The notes under the pieces are model-generated. The model saw only the letters and a list, made by a program, of their open reading frames with translations, made no database searches and was not told where the DNA came from. 22,071 nucleotides of DNA from Archaeoglobaceae archaeon (GTDB lineage: Archaea; Halobacteriota; Archaeoglobi; Archaeoglobales; Archaeoglobaceae): NCBI GenBank assembly GCA_025059545.1, contig JANXDJ010000015.1, forward strand, positions 1-22,071, in the 5' to 3' direction. The position numbers and the translations under genes were made by a program. Below are positions 1 through 6,163 of this stretch, piece after piece (the first letter of the stretch is position 1; the number at the start of each line of letters is the position of its first letter).

Positions 1-100
1 CAGGATTTATATAAATCTTCAAATTTAACAAGTTTGTTTCGATAACTAAAAGCATTCATTTTCCACAAAAATTAAATCGTATGTGCAGAGGTTATGGGAG

Positions 101-747
101 ATGAAGATTGGGATCATTAGACGTGAGTATATAACGAATTTAGATGGCGTTAACAAATTTATTGCAAATTTAGCTGAAGGGTTAAGCTCGGCAATGAAGT
201 TAAGATTTTAACTTGGAGCTTTTACGGATGCAATTATGATAAACGGAATTATTCCGATTAGATTTAAAAAAACAAAAATTGCGGTAAATCACGGTTTTAC
301 AATTGAAGCAAAAAGATTTTATCGTTTATCGGCGAAAATTTTGTATAAGCAATGTGATAAAATTGTTTGCGTTTCTAAGAAGCTTTCTGAAGAGTTTCGA
401 GAGTTTTCTGGAATAAATCCAGAAGTAATTCCATTACCCATCAAAATAAAAAATTTATGTCAGTGTTAAGGCTGTGGAGATTTTGAGAAGTTTCTATGAC
501 TTTAAAGACTATAAACTTTGGATGAAGAAGAAAAAATTGAGGTTCTATCTAAAGCAAAAGCTCTAATTTTACCTTCAAGCTACAAAACCCCATATGCTGT
601 TTTGGAGTCTTTAGCTATTGGAGCGAGAGTTGTTTCTGAAGCGGTTCCTGAAGAGGTAGTTTTGAATGGTTTCAAAGGATTTAGAGGAGTGGCTCAGCGG
701 AGGAATATGCTAATTGTCTTAGAAAACTACTAAACGATGAAATGTAA
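101..747 (+). pseudogene. Degenerate GT4-family glycosyltransferase
   Basis: Fragments of one GT-B glycosyltransferase appear in order but in different frames. The first runs from ATG 101 (MKIGIIRREY, then DGVNKFIANLAEGL), typical of a GT4 N-terminus. It shifts near 190 (GNEVKILTWSFYG), and shifts again near 236 (NGIIPIRF, AVNHGF, CDKIVCVSKKL, PEVIPLPI). A short piece follows in another frame (VKAVEILRSFYDFKDYKLW). From 518 comes the C-terminal nucleotide-sugar part (KALILPSSYKTPYAVLESLAIG), and a last frame ends at 747 (EEYANCLRKLLNDEM). Only about 215 codons remain of the 340-380 usual for the family, so there are internal deletions as well as several frameshifts. An AGAGG ribosome site about 8 nt before ATG 101 survives. 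Sequencing error is unlikely to explain both lost segments and repeated frame changes. The original sugar substrate cannot be told. Confidence 0.85.
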
Positions 748-820
748 AATGTTAAGCAAAAATGCAAAAATTATGAAAATTTATAAAAAATTCTTAAAAT
801 AGAAAACATTTTAAAAACAA

Positions 821-1153
821 TTAGAAACTTCTAAACTTTTTGATGAACCTCTTGTAGTATTCCCATCTCTCCTTTGTCAATACATGGAACTCAAATGGTG
901 AATCAAAGAATTTCTCGAACAATATTCCAAGAATTTTTAGTTTCAGATCCCTATTCAAAAAAGCGTCAGAAACTATTGCAACGTCTATGTCTGAAAGACC
1001 AATAGAGTAATCTCCTTCAACAACGGAGCCAAAGAGGAAAAGCTCCGCTTCAGCAACCTCTTCTTTCACAATTCTCCTAATCTCAAGTAAATAACTCTCA
1101 AGATTTTCGAAATATTTCTTTCTGCGCTCGTAAGCATTTTTTATTAACCCCAA
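821..1153 (-). CDS. MNT-type minimal nucleotidyltransferase (copy 1)
   Basis: A small nucleotidyltransferase of the MNT family, usually paired with a HEPN partner in toxin-antitoxin-like modules; in characterised pairs the MNT protein AMPylates and silences the HEPN partner. The core motif is visible: Gly42-Ser43, then SDIDVAIV with Asp55 and Asp57, and a likely third acid Glu88 in PFEFHVLT. I start it at TTG 1153 (110 aa) rather than at an ATG at 1273. The TTG has a GAGGG ribosome site 7 nt upstream, gives a 10-nt overlap with the HEPN gene (13 nt in copy 2), and gives a length like copy 2. The upstream extension has no resemblance to the family. Paralogous to the protein at 1571-1885. Confidence 0.85.
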   Translation of the reverse strand: MGLIKNAYERRKKYFENLESYLLEIRRIVKEEVAEAELFLFGSVVEGDYSIGLSDIDVAIVSDAFLNRDLKLKILGILFEKFFDSPFEFHVLTKERWEYYKRFIKKFRSF

Positions 1154-1521
1154 AGCAAATCCCTCAAGTTCTTGTATACTTTTAAAGCCTCCTCTACCTC
1201 TTCTTTCTGAAAATCCTCTGGATAGTATCGAGAGGACAGATAAGCGAACTCGAGGTTTCTCAAAACGCTCCAATTCTCTCTTCTAAACTCCATTAGTTTT
1301 TCATGCAAAAAAATTTCTGATAACTCCTCAATTAATCTCCTTAAACTATGCGTTTTTTCAAAGTAGCCGGTTAAGTCTAAAAGTTTCGCCTTTAAAATTA
1401 ACTGACAAGCCTGTTCAACGTGAAACATTGCTAAATCATAATCCTCCCTTTTTAGATCTTCTTGTGCATCTTTAATAAATCCATCTGCTCTCCTCAAAAA
1501 TACTTCAATCTCTTTTTTCAT
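1144..1521 (-). CDS. HEPN-domain protein (copy 1)
   Basis: A 125-residue, mainly helical HEPN protein, partner of the downstream MNT gene, whose start it overlaps. Recognisable stretches are the N-terminal helix with paired Arg10-Arg11, the AMFHVEQACQL segment around His34, GYFEKTHSLRRL, and the C-terminal SSRYYPEDF. It aligns along its whole length with the protein at 1873-2244. Many HEPN toxins are RNases using an R-X4-6-H motif. None of the three His residues here (34, 58, 73) has an Arg at that spacing, so RNase activity is not supported by the sequence. The gene is 49 nt after the MNT of copy 2, with an AT-rich TATA-like stretch in that gap, so it may have its own promoter. Confidence 0.85.
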   Translation of the reverse strand: MKKEIEVFLRRADGFIKDAQEDLKREDYDLAMFHVEQACQLILKAKLLDLTGYFEKTHSLRRLIEELSEIFLHEKLMEFRRENWSVLRNLEFAYLSSRYYPEDFQKEEVEEALKVYKNLRDLLWG

Positions 1522-1570
1522 CTAACAATAAAACGAAAACAAAATAAAAATCTTTTGCACCATTTATTTT

Positions 1571-1885
1571 TTAAAAGATCCTCTCGAAATCTTTTCCAAT
1601 GAATCTCAAGAAAAATTCCCATTTCTTTCTCGTGAGTAAATGAAATTCGAAGGGTGAATGGAAGTATTTTTCAAATAGTAAATCGTATATTTCAATTCTA
1701 AGATTTCGATTTTCAAATTCTTCTGAAACGATTGCAACGTCGATGTCGCTAAGCCCCGGAGAATAATCTCCTCTTAAAATGGAGCCGAAGACGTAGATTT
1801 CAAATTTTTTAAGATAACCTGGAAGAATTTCAGAAACTTCCTGTAAATATTTTCTATAGTTTTTAAAATATTCTAATCTTTCCAT
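1571..1885 (-). CDS. MNT-type minimal nucleotidyltransferase (copy 2)
   Basis: Second MNT nucleotidyltransferase, 104 aa. It has Gly34-Ser35, SDIDVAIV with Asp47 and Asp49, and a likely third acid Glu80 in PFEFHLLT, matching copy 1 almost residue for residue in this core. It starts at an ATG overlapping the end of its HEPN partner by 13 nt, so the two are translationally linked. As in the family, it probably modifies its HEPN partner rather than a general substrate. That is family knowledge, not something seen here. Confidence 0.9.
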   Translation of the reverse strand: MERLEYFKNYRKYLQEVSEILPGYLKKFEIYVFGSILRGDYSPGLSDIDVAIVSEEFENRNLRIEIYDLLFEKYFHSPFEFHLLTRKKWEFFLRFIGKDFERIF

Positions 1886-2244
1886 AACAAACTTCTTAGC
1901 TCTTCTAAAGCTTTAAAAGCTTCGACGACTTCATCTTCAAAGAATTCCTCGAAATAGTACCTTGATGAAACATAAGCCCTTTCAAGATTTCTTAGAACTT
2001 TTTTGTATTTCTCAACAAATTCTCTCACACCCTCTTTATCCTGAAATTCTGAAAGAAGCCTTCTTAAGCCGTGAGTTCTTTCGAAATACCCTTTTTCATT
2101 CAAAAGCCTTGCTTTAATAAGCAATTGCATCGCTTGCTCAATGTGAAACATCGCTAAATCGTAATCTTTCCTATCGAAGTTAAACTGTGCATTTGCTTCG
2201 AATTTCTCCGCTCTTCTTAAATAAAGCTCTATTTCTTCCTTCAC
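1873..2244 (-). CDS. HEPN-domain protein (copy 2)
   Basis: A 123-residue HEPN protein and first gene of the four-gene HEPN/MNT string. It begins with GTG. It shares LRRAE, DYDLAMFHIEQAMQL, GYFERTHGLRRL and SSRYY with the copy at 1144-1521. As in that copy, there is no Arg placed 4-6 residues before a His, so the canonical HEPN RNase motif is missing. An AT-rich box (about 2264-2272, minus strand) sits roughly 24 nt before the GTG, so a leaderless transcript is possible. The promoter region is shared divergently with the glycosyltransferase at 2324. Confidence 0.85.
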   Translation of the reverse strand: MKEEIELYLRRAEKFEANAQFNFDRKDYDLAMFHIEQAMQLLIKARLLNEKGYFERTHGLRRLLSEFQDKEGVREFVEKYKKVLRNLERAYVSSRYYFEEFFEDEVVEAFKALEELRSLLWKD

Positions 2245-2298
2245 AGAAAATTTTAGACAAGGAAATATTTATTCTTAACTCACCTATAGATAGCAAAC

Positions 2299-2307
2299 AT
2301 TTTAATA
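2299..2307 (+). promoter_or_regulatory. Possible TATA box for the glycosyltransferase gene
   Basis: ATTTTAATA lies about 21-30 nt before the in-frame ATGs at 2324, 2327 and 2333. No Shine-Dalgarno sequence precedes them. This fits a leaderless archaeal transcript starting at one of these ATGs, but the box is weak and the region is AT-rich throughout. Confidence 0.35.
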
Positions 2308-2323
2308 GATCAAAGAACCTCGA

Positions 2324-3454
2324 ATGATGAAAATGAAAGTCGTAATCTTTGGCCCTTCAAAGCGCTTCCTTTCAGGAATAAGCTATTACACGATTCACCT
2401 ATCTAACGCTCTCTCTGATTATGCAGAAGTCAACGCTGTTCTTTTTAGAAAAATGCTTCCAAAAAGACTTTTTCCTGGATGGAGAAGGGTTGGTGAAGAG
2501 CTCGCAAGTGTTGATTTCAATTCAAAAGTTTCAGTCCACGAAATCCTCGACTGGAACAATCCTTTAAGCTGGATAAAAGCCTACAAACTTGCAAAAGATT
2601 GCGATGTGATGATTTTACAGTGGTGGACTTCGAGTGTGGCACACATGTATCTTGCAATCGAGTTGCTTAACAGAAAAAAGACGCCAATCATCTTGGAGTT
2701 TCATGAAGTCGTTGATCCGCTTGAAAATGCTATTATGCCAATAAAAATCTATTCGAGGCTTATGGGAAGACTTATAAGAAAATTTTCAACGCACTTCGTA
2801 GTTCATTCAGAAATGGATAAGAATCAGATTTCCAGAATTTACAAAATTCCAGAACAGAAGATCACTGTTATACCCCACGGACTTTTCAATCATTACAGAA
2901 GGGATAAAAATGCAAAAAAATTGCTGGGAATAAATGAGGAATTTGTAATCCTTTTCTTCGGGCTCATAAGACCATACAAGGGAGTTAAATACTTAGTTGA
3001 AGCATTTGAGAAGCTACCCAAAGATCTAATCGAGAATTCAAAGCTTCTAATCGTTGGAGAAATTTGGGAAGATAGGGAAATAATTAAGAAAGTTGAAGGA
3101 TCAAAGCTTAGGGATAAAATAACGCTCGTTAATAAATACGTTTCAGACGAAGAAGTATCCCTATATTTCTCAGCCTCCGATGTGCTTGTTTTGCCATATT
3201 TAAGAGCTTCTCAAAGTGGAGTAGCCCACATTGGGATGTCTTTTGGGATCCCAATAGTTGCAACGAAAGTTGGAGGTATTCAAGAATCGCTTTCAGAATA
3301 CGATGGAACGTATTTTGTTGAGCCAAATGCAGAAAGCATATCTGAGGCTTTGCTGAGAATTTATCATGAGCCGAGAAAAAGTTTTTCTGCTCCTGAAAAG
3401 CTCAAGTGGGGGAATTTGGCAAAAAAATGGATAGACTTGATCGAAAAAATTTGA
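2324..3454 (+). CDS. GT4-family glycosyltransferase
   Basis: An intact 376-residue GT-B fold glycosyltransferase. The N-terminal acceptor half starts with VVIFGPSKRFLSGISYYT, with a Gly-rich loop. The linker carries VIPHGLFNHY. The C-terminal nucleotide-sugar half has FFGLIRPYKGVKYLVEAF, LLIVGEIW, SASDVLVLPYL and FGIPIVATKVGG. The usual E-X7-E catalytic/ribose-binding motif is replaced by a QSGVAHIGMSFG segment; a QSG variant is known in some GT4 subfamilies. Three Met codons occur close together (2324, 2327, 2333), and MKVVIFGPS from 2333 would be the most family-like start. It probably transfers a sugar to a cell-surface glycan or glycolipid; donor and acceptor are unknown. It stands divergently from the HEPN/MNT genes and near a dead relative at 101-747, as in a remodelled glycan locus. 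Confidence 0.9.
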   Translation: MMKMKVVIFGPSKRFLSGISYYTIHLSNALSDYAEVNAVLFRKMLPKRLFPGWRRVGEELASVDFNSKVSVHEILDWNNPLSWIKAYKLAKDCDVMILQWWTSSVAHMYLAIELLNRKKTPIILEFHEVVDPLENAIMPIKIYSRLMGRLIRKFSTHFVVHSEMDKNQISRIYKIPEQKITVIPHGLFNHYRRDKNAKKLLGINEEFVILFFGLIRPYKGVKYLVEAFEKLPKDLIENSKLLIVGEIWEDREIIKKVEGSKLRDKITLVNKYVSDEEVSLYFSASDVLVLPYLRASQSGVAHIGMSFGIPIVATKVGGIQESLSEYDGTYFVEPNAESISEALLRIYHEPRKSFSAPEKLKWGNLAKKWIDLIEKI

Positions 3455-3511
3455 AAGAATGGAGTAAAGAAATGAGTAAAAATCAAAAATTTCGAGAGAA
3501 AAGGCTAAGTG

Positions 3512-4570
3512 ATGAGGATCTGCGTTTTGATCCACGGAGCAGAAGCATTCTACTCTGGTTCGATTTCTAAGCTGATCGAGAAGTTAAATCCATTGGGGGA
3601 AATTGAAGCTTTTGTAACAGGCACGATGGCAAGGACCGCGTCGCTTGATGTTGATTGCAAGGTTAAAATCTGGAATGGAACCCCTTCAGAGCTTTTTAAG
3701 AAAATGGAGAAAGATTTTGATCTTTTCGTGATCCTTAGCCACTCAAAGAGTCCTGAAAGTGGCTACAAATTCGGAGAAATAATTTTTAAAAGATCTGCAA
3801 TAAAGAAACCTCTTCTGCAATTGGAAATTTCCAACAAAACCGCAATCTTATGGAACGGAAGTTTTAAAATTGCTGAAGAGCTGGGTTTCGAGATTGTTGA
3901 GCCTAGGAGTCATGAAAATAACGTCTGGGTAAAAAATGGAAGGTTTTATCGAAAGATTTCGGCTGTAGAACATGGAGAATTTATTCTCATTGGTGGAATA
4001 GTTGTTGGAAAAGTGAAGGAGAGAGAAGTATTGCTAATCGCTGAAAATGGAGATCTTATAGAATTGCGGGGAGTCGAGGTTAAGGAACATGGTTTGGAAA
4101 AGCTCAAAAGGTTTTATCCAACTATAGATCTGGAGAACATCAAGATCTGCACTCTGAATAGTTTTAAGACTAAAGAAACAACCTTTAAAGGTAATGAAGG
4201 TTCTGGAGTAGCCTTTGTTGACCATTCAAGTGAGAAGATCTACATGTTCGCTGGTAAATGTGAAGGAGCGGTATGCATTGGAGATGACACGACAGCTATT
4301 GCGAGCGAGATCCTTTTTAGGTTTAACACACCAGTTCTCGGAATAGTAGATGGGGATAGAGATTTTATTCTGGATCTGAAAAATATCCATCCGGATTCGG
4401 AGATCTTCATCACAGAGCACGACGATCTCGCTGGCAAGATCGTTTTTGAGGAATTATTCAGAGGAAAAGAAATCCTGATGGAAAGTTTTGGCGAAGTGAA
4501 GGAAAAAATTGCGGAGATTTTGCGATCTAAGTCAATACTCTCTTCAAGGAGATTATTAAAAGATTTTTAG
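3512..4570 (+). CDS. DUF2117-like archaeal protein
   Basis: A 352-residue protein that I recognise, with moderate confidence, as an archaeal DUF2117 member of unknown function. Pointers are the N-terminus ICVLIHGAEAFYSG followed by VTGTMARTASLD, the central IVVGKVKEREVLLIAENGD with KEHGLEKL, and the C-terminal segment GDDTTAIASEIL followed by VLGIVDGDRDFI. The GDDTTA and DGDRD stretches look like a nucleotide- or metal-binding site, but that is inference. It has no membrane segments or signal peptide. I start at ATG 3512, which has AAGG upstream; a GTG one codon earlier is the alternative. It is 57 nt downstream of the glycosyltransferase and on the same strand, so it may be co-transcribed. 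Confidence 0.75.
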   Translation: MRICVLIHGAEAFYSGSISKLIEKLNPLGEIEAFVTGTMARTASLDVDCKVKIWNGTPSELFKKMEKDFDLFVILSHSKSPESGYKFGEIIFKRSAIKKPLLQLEISNKTAILWNGSFKIAEELGFEIVEPRSHENNVWVKNGRFYRKISAVEHGEFILIGGIVVGKVKEREVLLIAENGDLIELRGVEVKEHGLEKLKRFYPTIDLENIKICTLNSFKTKETTFKGNEGSGVAFVDHSSEKIYMFAGKCEGAVCIGDDTTAIASEILFRFNTPVLGIVDGDRDFILDLKNIHPDSEIFITEHDDLAGKIVFEELFRGKEILMESFGEVKEKIAEILRSKSILSSRRLLKDF

Positions 4571-4786
4571 TTCAGATCAATGGTTTTTGTTTTGCAGAAA
4601 AAACTTTTATGAGGCGGATAAGGACTATTTAGCCCAAATATACACGCTTTTCCATGAAGGGAGCATATTAGGACTTTTTCGCTCTATTTTTGTAGACAAT
4701 TGTAAAAATTTTAGTCAAAAATCTATTCTCCGCTCCGTTTAAAAATTAAAATTAGCTTGATTTAAAGTCAATTCAATTAGAAAAGC
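4571..4786. other. AT-rich intergenic stretch, no gene supported
   Basis: About 215 nt between the DUF2117 gene and the promoter of the peptide/radical SAM pair. It is AT-rich with T-runs suited to transcription termination. One frame on the plus strand stays open to a stop at 4740-4742 but has no ATG/GTG start and no recognisable motif. No tRNA-like or repeat structure was seen. Confidence 0.5.
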
Positions 4787-4794
4787 TTATATAT
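4787..4794 (+). promoter_or_regulatory. TATA box of the small-peptide / radical SAM operon
   Basis: TTATATAT preceded by a purine-rich AAAAG (BRE-like) at 4781-4785. Its centre is about 25 nt before ATG 4815, which is the normal archaeal TATA-to-start distance, so transcription should begin at or next to that ATG. It is the best-looking promoter in the window. Confidence 0.7.
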
Positions 4795-4814
4795 CCCCTT
4801 GTTGAAGAAAAAAC

Positions 4815-4895
4815 ATGGCGATTGCGTTCCAGTTTGAGTGCGAAGTAGGGGGAGGATTGACACACTACGTGATGAGCGAAGATTCCCCATTTTAA
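4815..4895 (+). CDS. Small peptide, candidate RiPP precursor
   Basis: A 26-codon ORF starting MAIAFQFE, with a single Cys9, a Gly-Gly-Gly run at 12-14, Thr16-His17-Tyr18, and ending SEDSPF. The stop TGA at 4803-4805 lies in frame just upstream, so ATG 4815 is the only start. No Shine-Dalgarno precedes it, but the TATA box at 4787-4794 puts the transcript start at the ATG, as in leaderless archaeal messages. Seventeen nucleotides after its stop is the radical SAM/SPASM gene. A tiny peptide directly ahead of such an enzyme is the classical layout of a ribosomally made, modified peptide. Cys9 and the adjacent residues could be the modified site, for example a thioether; this is inference. I know no named family for it. 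It could instead be a regulatory upstream ORF. Confidence 0.6.
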   Translation: MAIAFQFECEVGGGLTHYVMSEDSPF

Positions 4896-4901
4896 TTTTT
4901 T

Positions 4902-4907
4902 GAGGTG
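4902..4907 (+). promoter_or_regulatory. Strong ribosome binding site of the radical SAM gene
   Basis: GAGGTG, 5 nt before ATG 4913. It lies between the small ORF and the enzyme gene, so the enzyme is the internal, Shine-Dalgarno-dependent cistron of a message whose first cistron appears leaderless. This supports the small ORF being a real first cistron. Confidence 0.75.
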
Positions 4908-4912
4908 TTTTT

Positions 4913-6163
4913 ATGCTTTGCAAAGTTAAAATCGACGACTTCGATTTAGCAATCGATCCAGAGACCAATTTCTGGGCGATCTATGAATCCAGTATTCCAG
5001 AAGACCTTTTGAAGCTTCAAGAACGCTTGAATGGAGAGCTTAAGAAGAGAATGGACAGATACAGATTTGAGATCGATTTCAACACAGTTTATGTTAACAT
5101 AACCGAGAGATGCAATTCAAACTGTCCATACTGCTATATTCCAGAGAAGGTCAGAAAAAGAGGGAAGTGGATAGAAAAGAGGGATTTGGAGTCTTATCTT
5201 CAGAAATTTGCTGAGATCGGAGTAAAAAACGTGATCTTCCACGGAGCAGAGCCCCTTTTGATGAAGGAAGAGATCTTCGACTTGATCGAAGACAACGTTG
5301 ATCTGAGTTTTGGCATTCAAACGAACGGTTTTATGCTGACAGAAGAAGATGCCAAGTTTTTGAAAAGAAGAAACGTTAACGTCGGAGTTTCATTTGATTC
5401 ACCGATGAGAGAAGTGGAGGATTTTCTAAGAGGTGAAGGGCATTTCGATAGGGTTAGCGAGATCGTTGAATACTTCAACGGCTACAGAAGGTTCAACATC
5501 ATAACAACGATCACGAAGTTCAATTACTCCCAGCTAAGCGAGCTAATCGACTATCTCGCTGGTAAGGTTAGAGTCGTTTTGATGAATCCCGTTAGAGGAA
5601 CAAGTGAAGGTGGGAGAGAGCTAAGAGAGGATCATGAAAAGGTGTCATCAGAATTTATAAAAGCTGTTGAGAGAGCGATCTGGCATACAAAGAATGGTAG
5701 GAGAATTGTGATCGGCGACTTCGCAAATATCATGCTCGGGATCGTTGCTCCCTATTCCAGAGTGCTGCAGTGCGACATCTCACCTTGTGGAGGAGGTAGA
5801 AGATTCTTTGCATTGACTCCTGACGGGATCTTTCCATGTAGTGAGTTCGTTGGAATAGAGAACTTCAAGATCCCACTCGAAGTCCTTGATGACCCACTGA
5901 AGCTAAGGGAAAGCTTAGGAGTGATTAGAGTTAGGGTTGTTGAGAAAATTGAGGAGTGCAAGGATTGTGTTTACAGAAACATCTGTGGAAGTCCTTGTCC
6001 TGCGGAAGTTTACGCTGAAAAAGGTTCACTTTTCAACAAAAGCCCATACTGCGAGTTTTACAAGAAAGTGATCGAGCATGCGTTCAGAGTGATCAAACGT
6101 GGAGACGTTGAAAATGTTGTTGAGCTTGATAAGATGAAGAAGGTTTACGAGATCAGAGCTTAG
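4913..6163 (+). CDS. Radical SAM/SPASM protein, probable peptide-modifying enzyme
   Basis: A 416-residue radical SAM enzyme. Residues 1-57 form an N-terminal extension. The 4Fe-4S/SAM motif CNSNCPYC has Cys67, Cys71 and Cys74. The GAEP stretch (111-114) is the GGEP-like SAM-binding element. The C-terminal SPASM domain has Cys287, Cys292 and Cys309 (in TPDGIFPC), then an exact C-X2-C-X5-C-X3-C (349, 352, 358, 362) and Cys380, enough for two auxiliary Fe-S clusters. SPASM proteins with this layout include peptide maturases (AlbA, PqqE, anSME-like) that form thioether or C-C bonds on ribosomal peptides. The 26-codon ORF 17 nt upstream is the obvious substrate candidate. Similar archaeal enzymes have often been labelled NirJ/heme-biosynthesis-like, which I think less likely here because no heme genes are near. 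No transporter or protease follows. Confidence 0.9.
   Translation: MLCKVKIDDFDLAIDPETNFWAIYESSIPEDLLKLQERLNGELKKRMDRYRFEIDFNTVYVNITERCNSNCPYCYIPEKVRKRGKWIEKRDLESYLQKFAEIGVKNVIFHGAEPLLMKEEIFDLIEDNVDLSFGIQTNGFMLTEEDAKFLKRRNVNVGVSFDSPMREVEDFLRGEGHFDRVSEIVEYFNGYRRFNIITTITKFNYSQLSELIDYLAGKVRVVLMNPVRGTSEGGRELREDHEKVSSEFIKAVERAIWHTKNGRRIVIGDFANIMLGIVAPYSRVLQCDISPCGGGRRFFALTPDGIFPCSEFVGIENFKIPLEVLDDPLKLRESLGVIRVRVVEKIEECKDCVYRNICGSPCPAEVYAEKGSLFNKSPYCEFYKKVIEHAFRVIKRGDVENVVELDKMKKVYEIRA

Noticed and set aside
1..100. Possible promoter with TATATAAA-like sequence at the window start
   Set aside because: It is over 80 nt from the start of a dead gene, and the window edge hides what lies upstream, so I do not annotate it.
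1153..1273. N-terminal extension of MNT copy 1 from an ATG at 1273
   Set aside because: It would lie wholly inside the HEPN gene, is absent from copy 2, and the TTG at 1153 has a good ribosome site.
4571..4742. Open plus-strand frame of about 55 codons after the DUF2117 gene
   Set aside because: It has no ATG or GTG start, no ribosome site and no recognisable motif, and it lies in AT-rich sequence ahead of the peptide promoter.
4913..6163. Heme-biosynthesis (NirJ-like) label for the SPASM protein
   Set aside because: No heme or siroheme gene is near, and a tiny ORF sits directly upstream, so a peptide-modifying role fits better.
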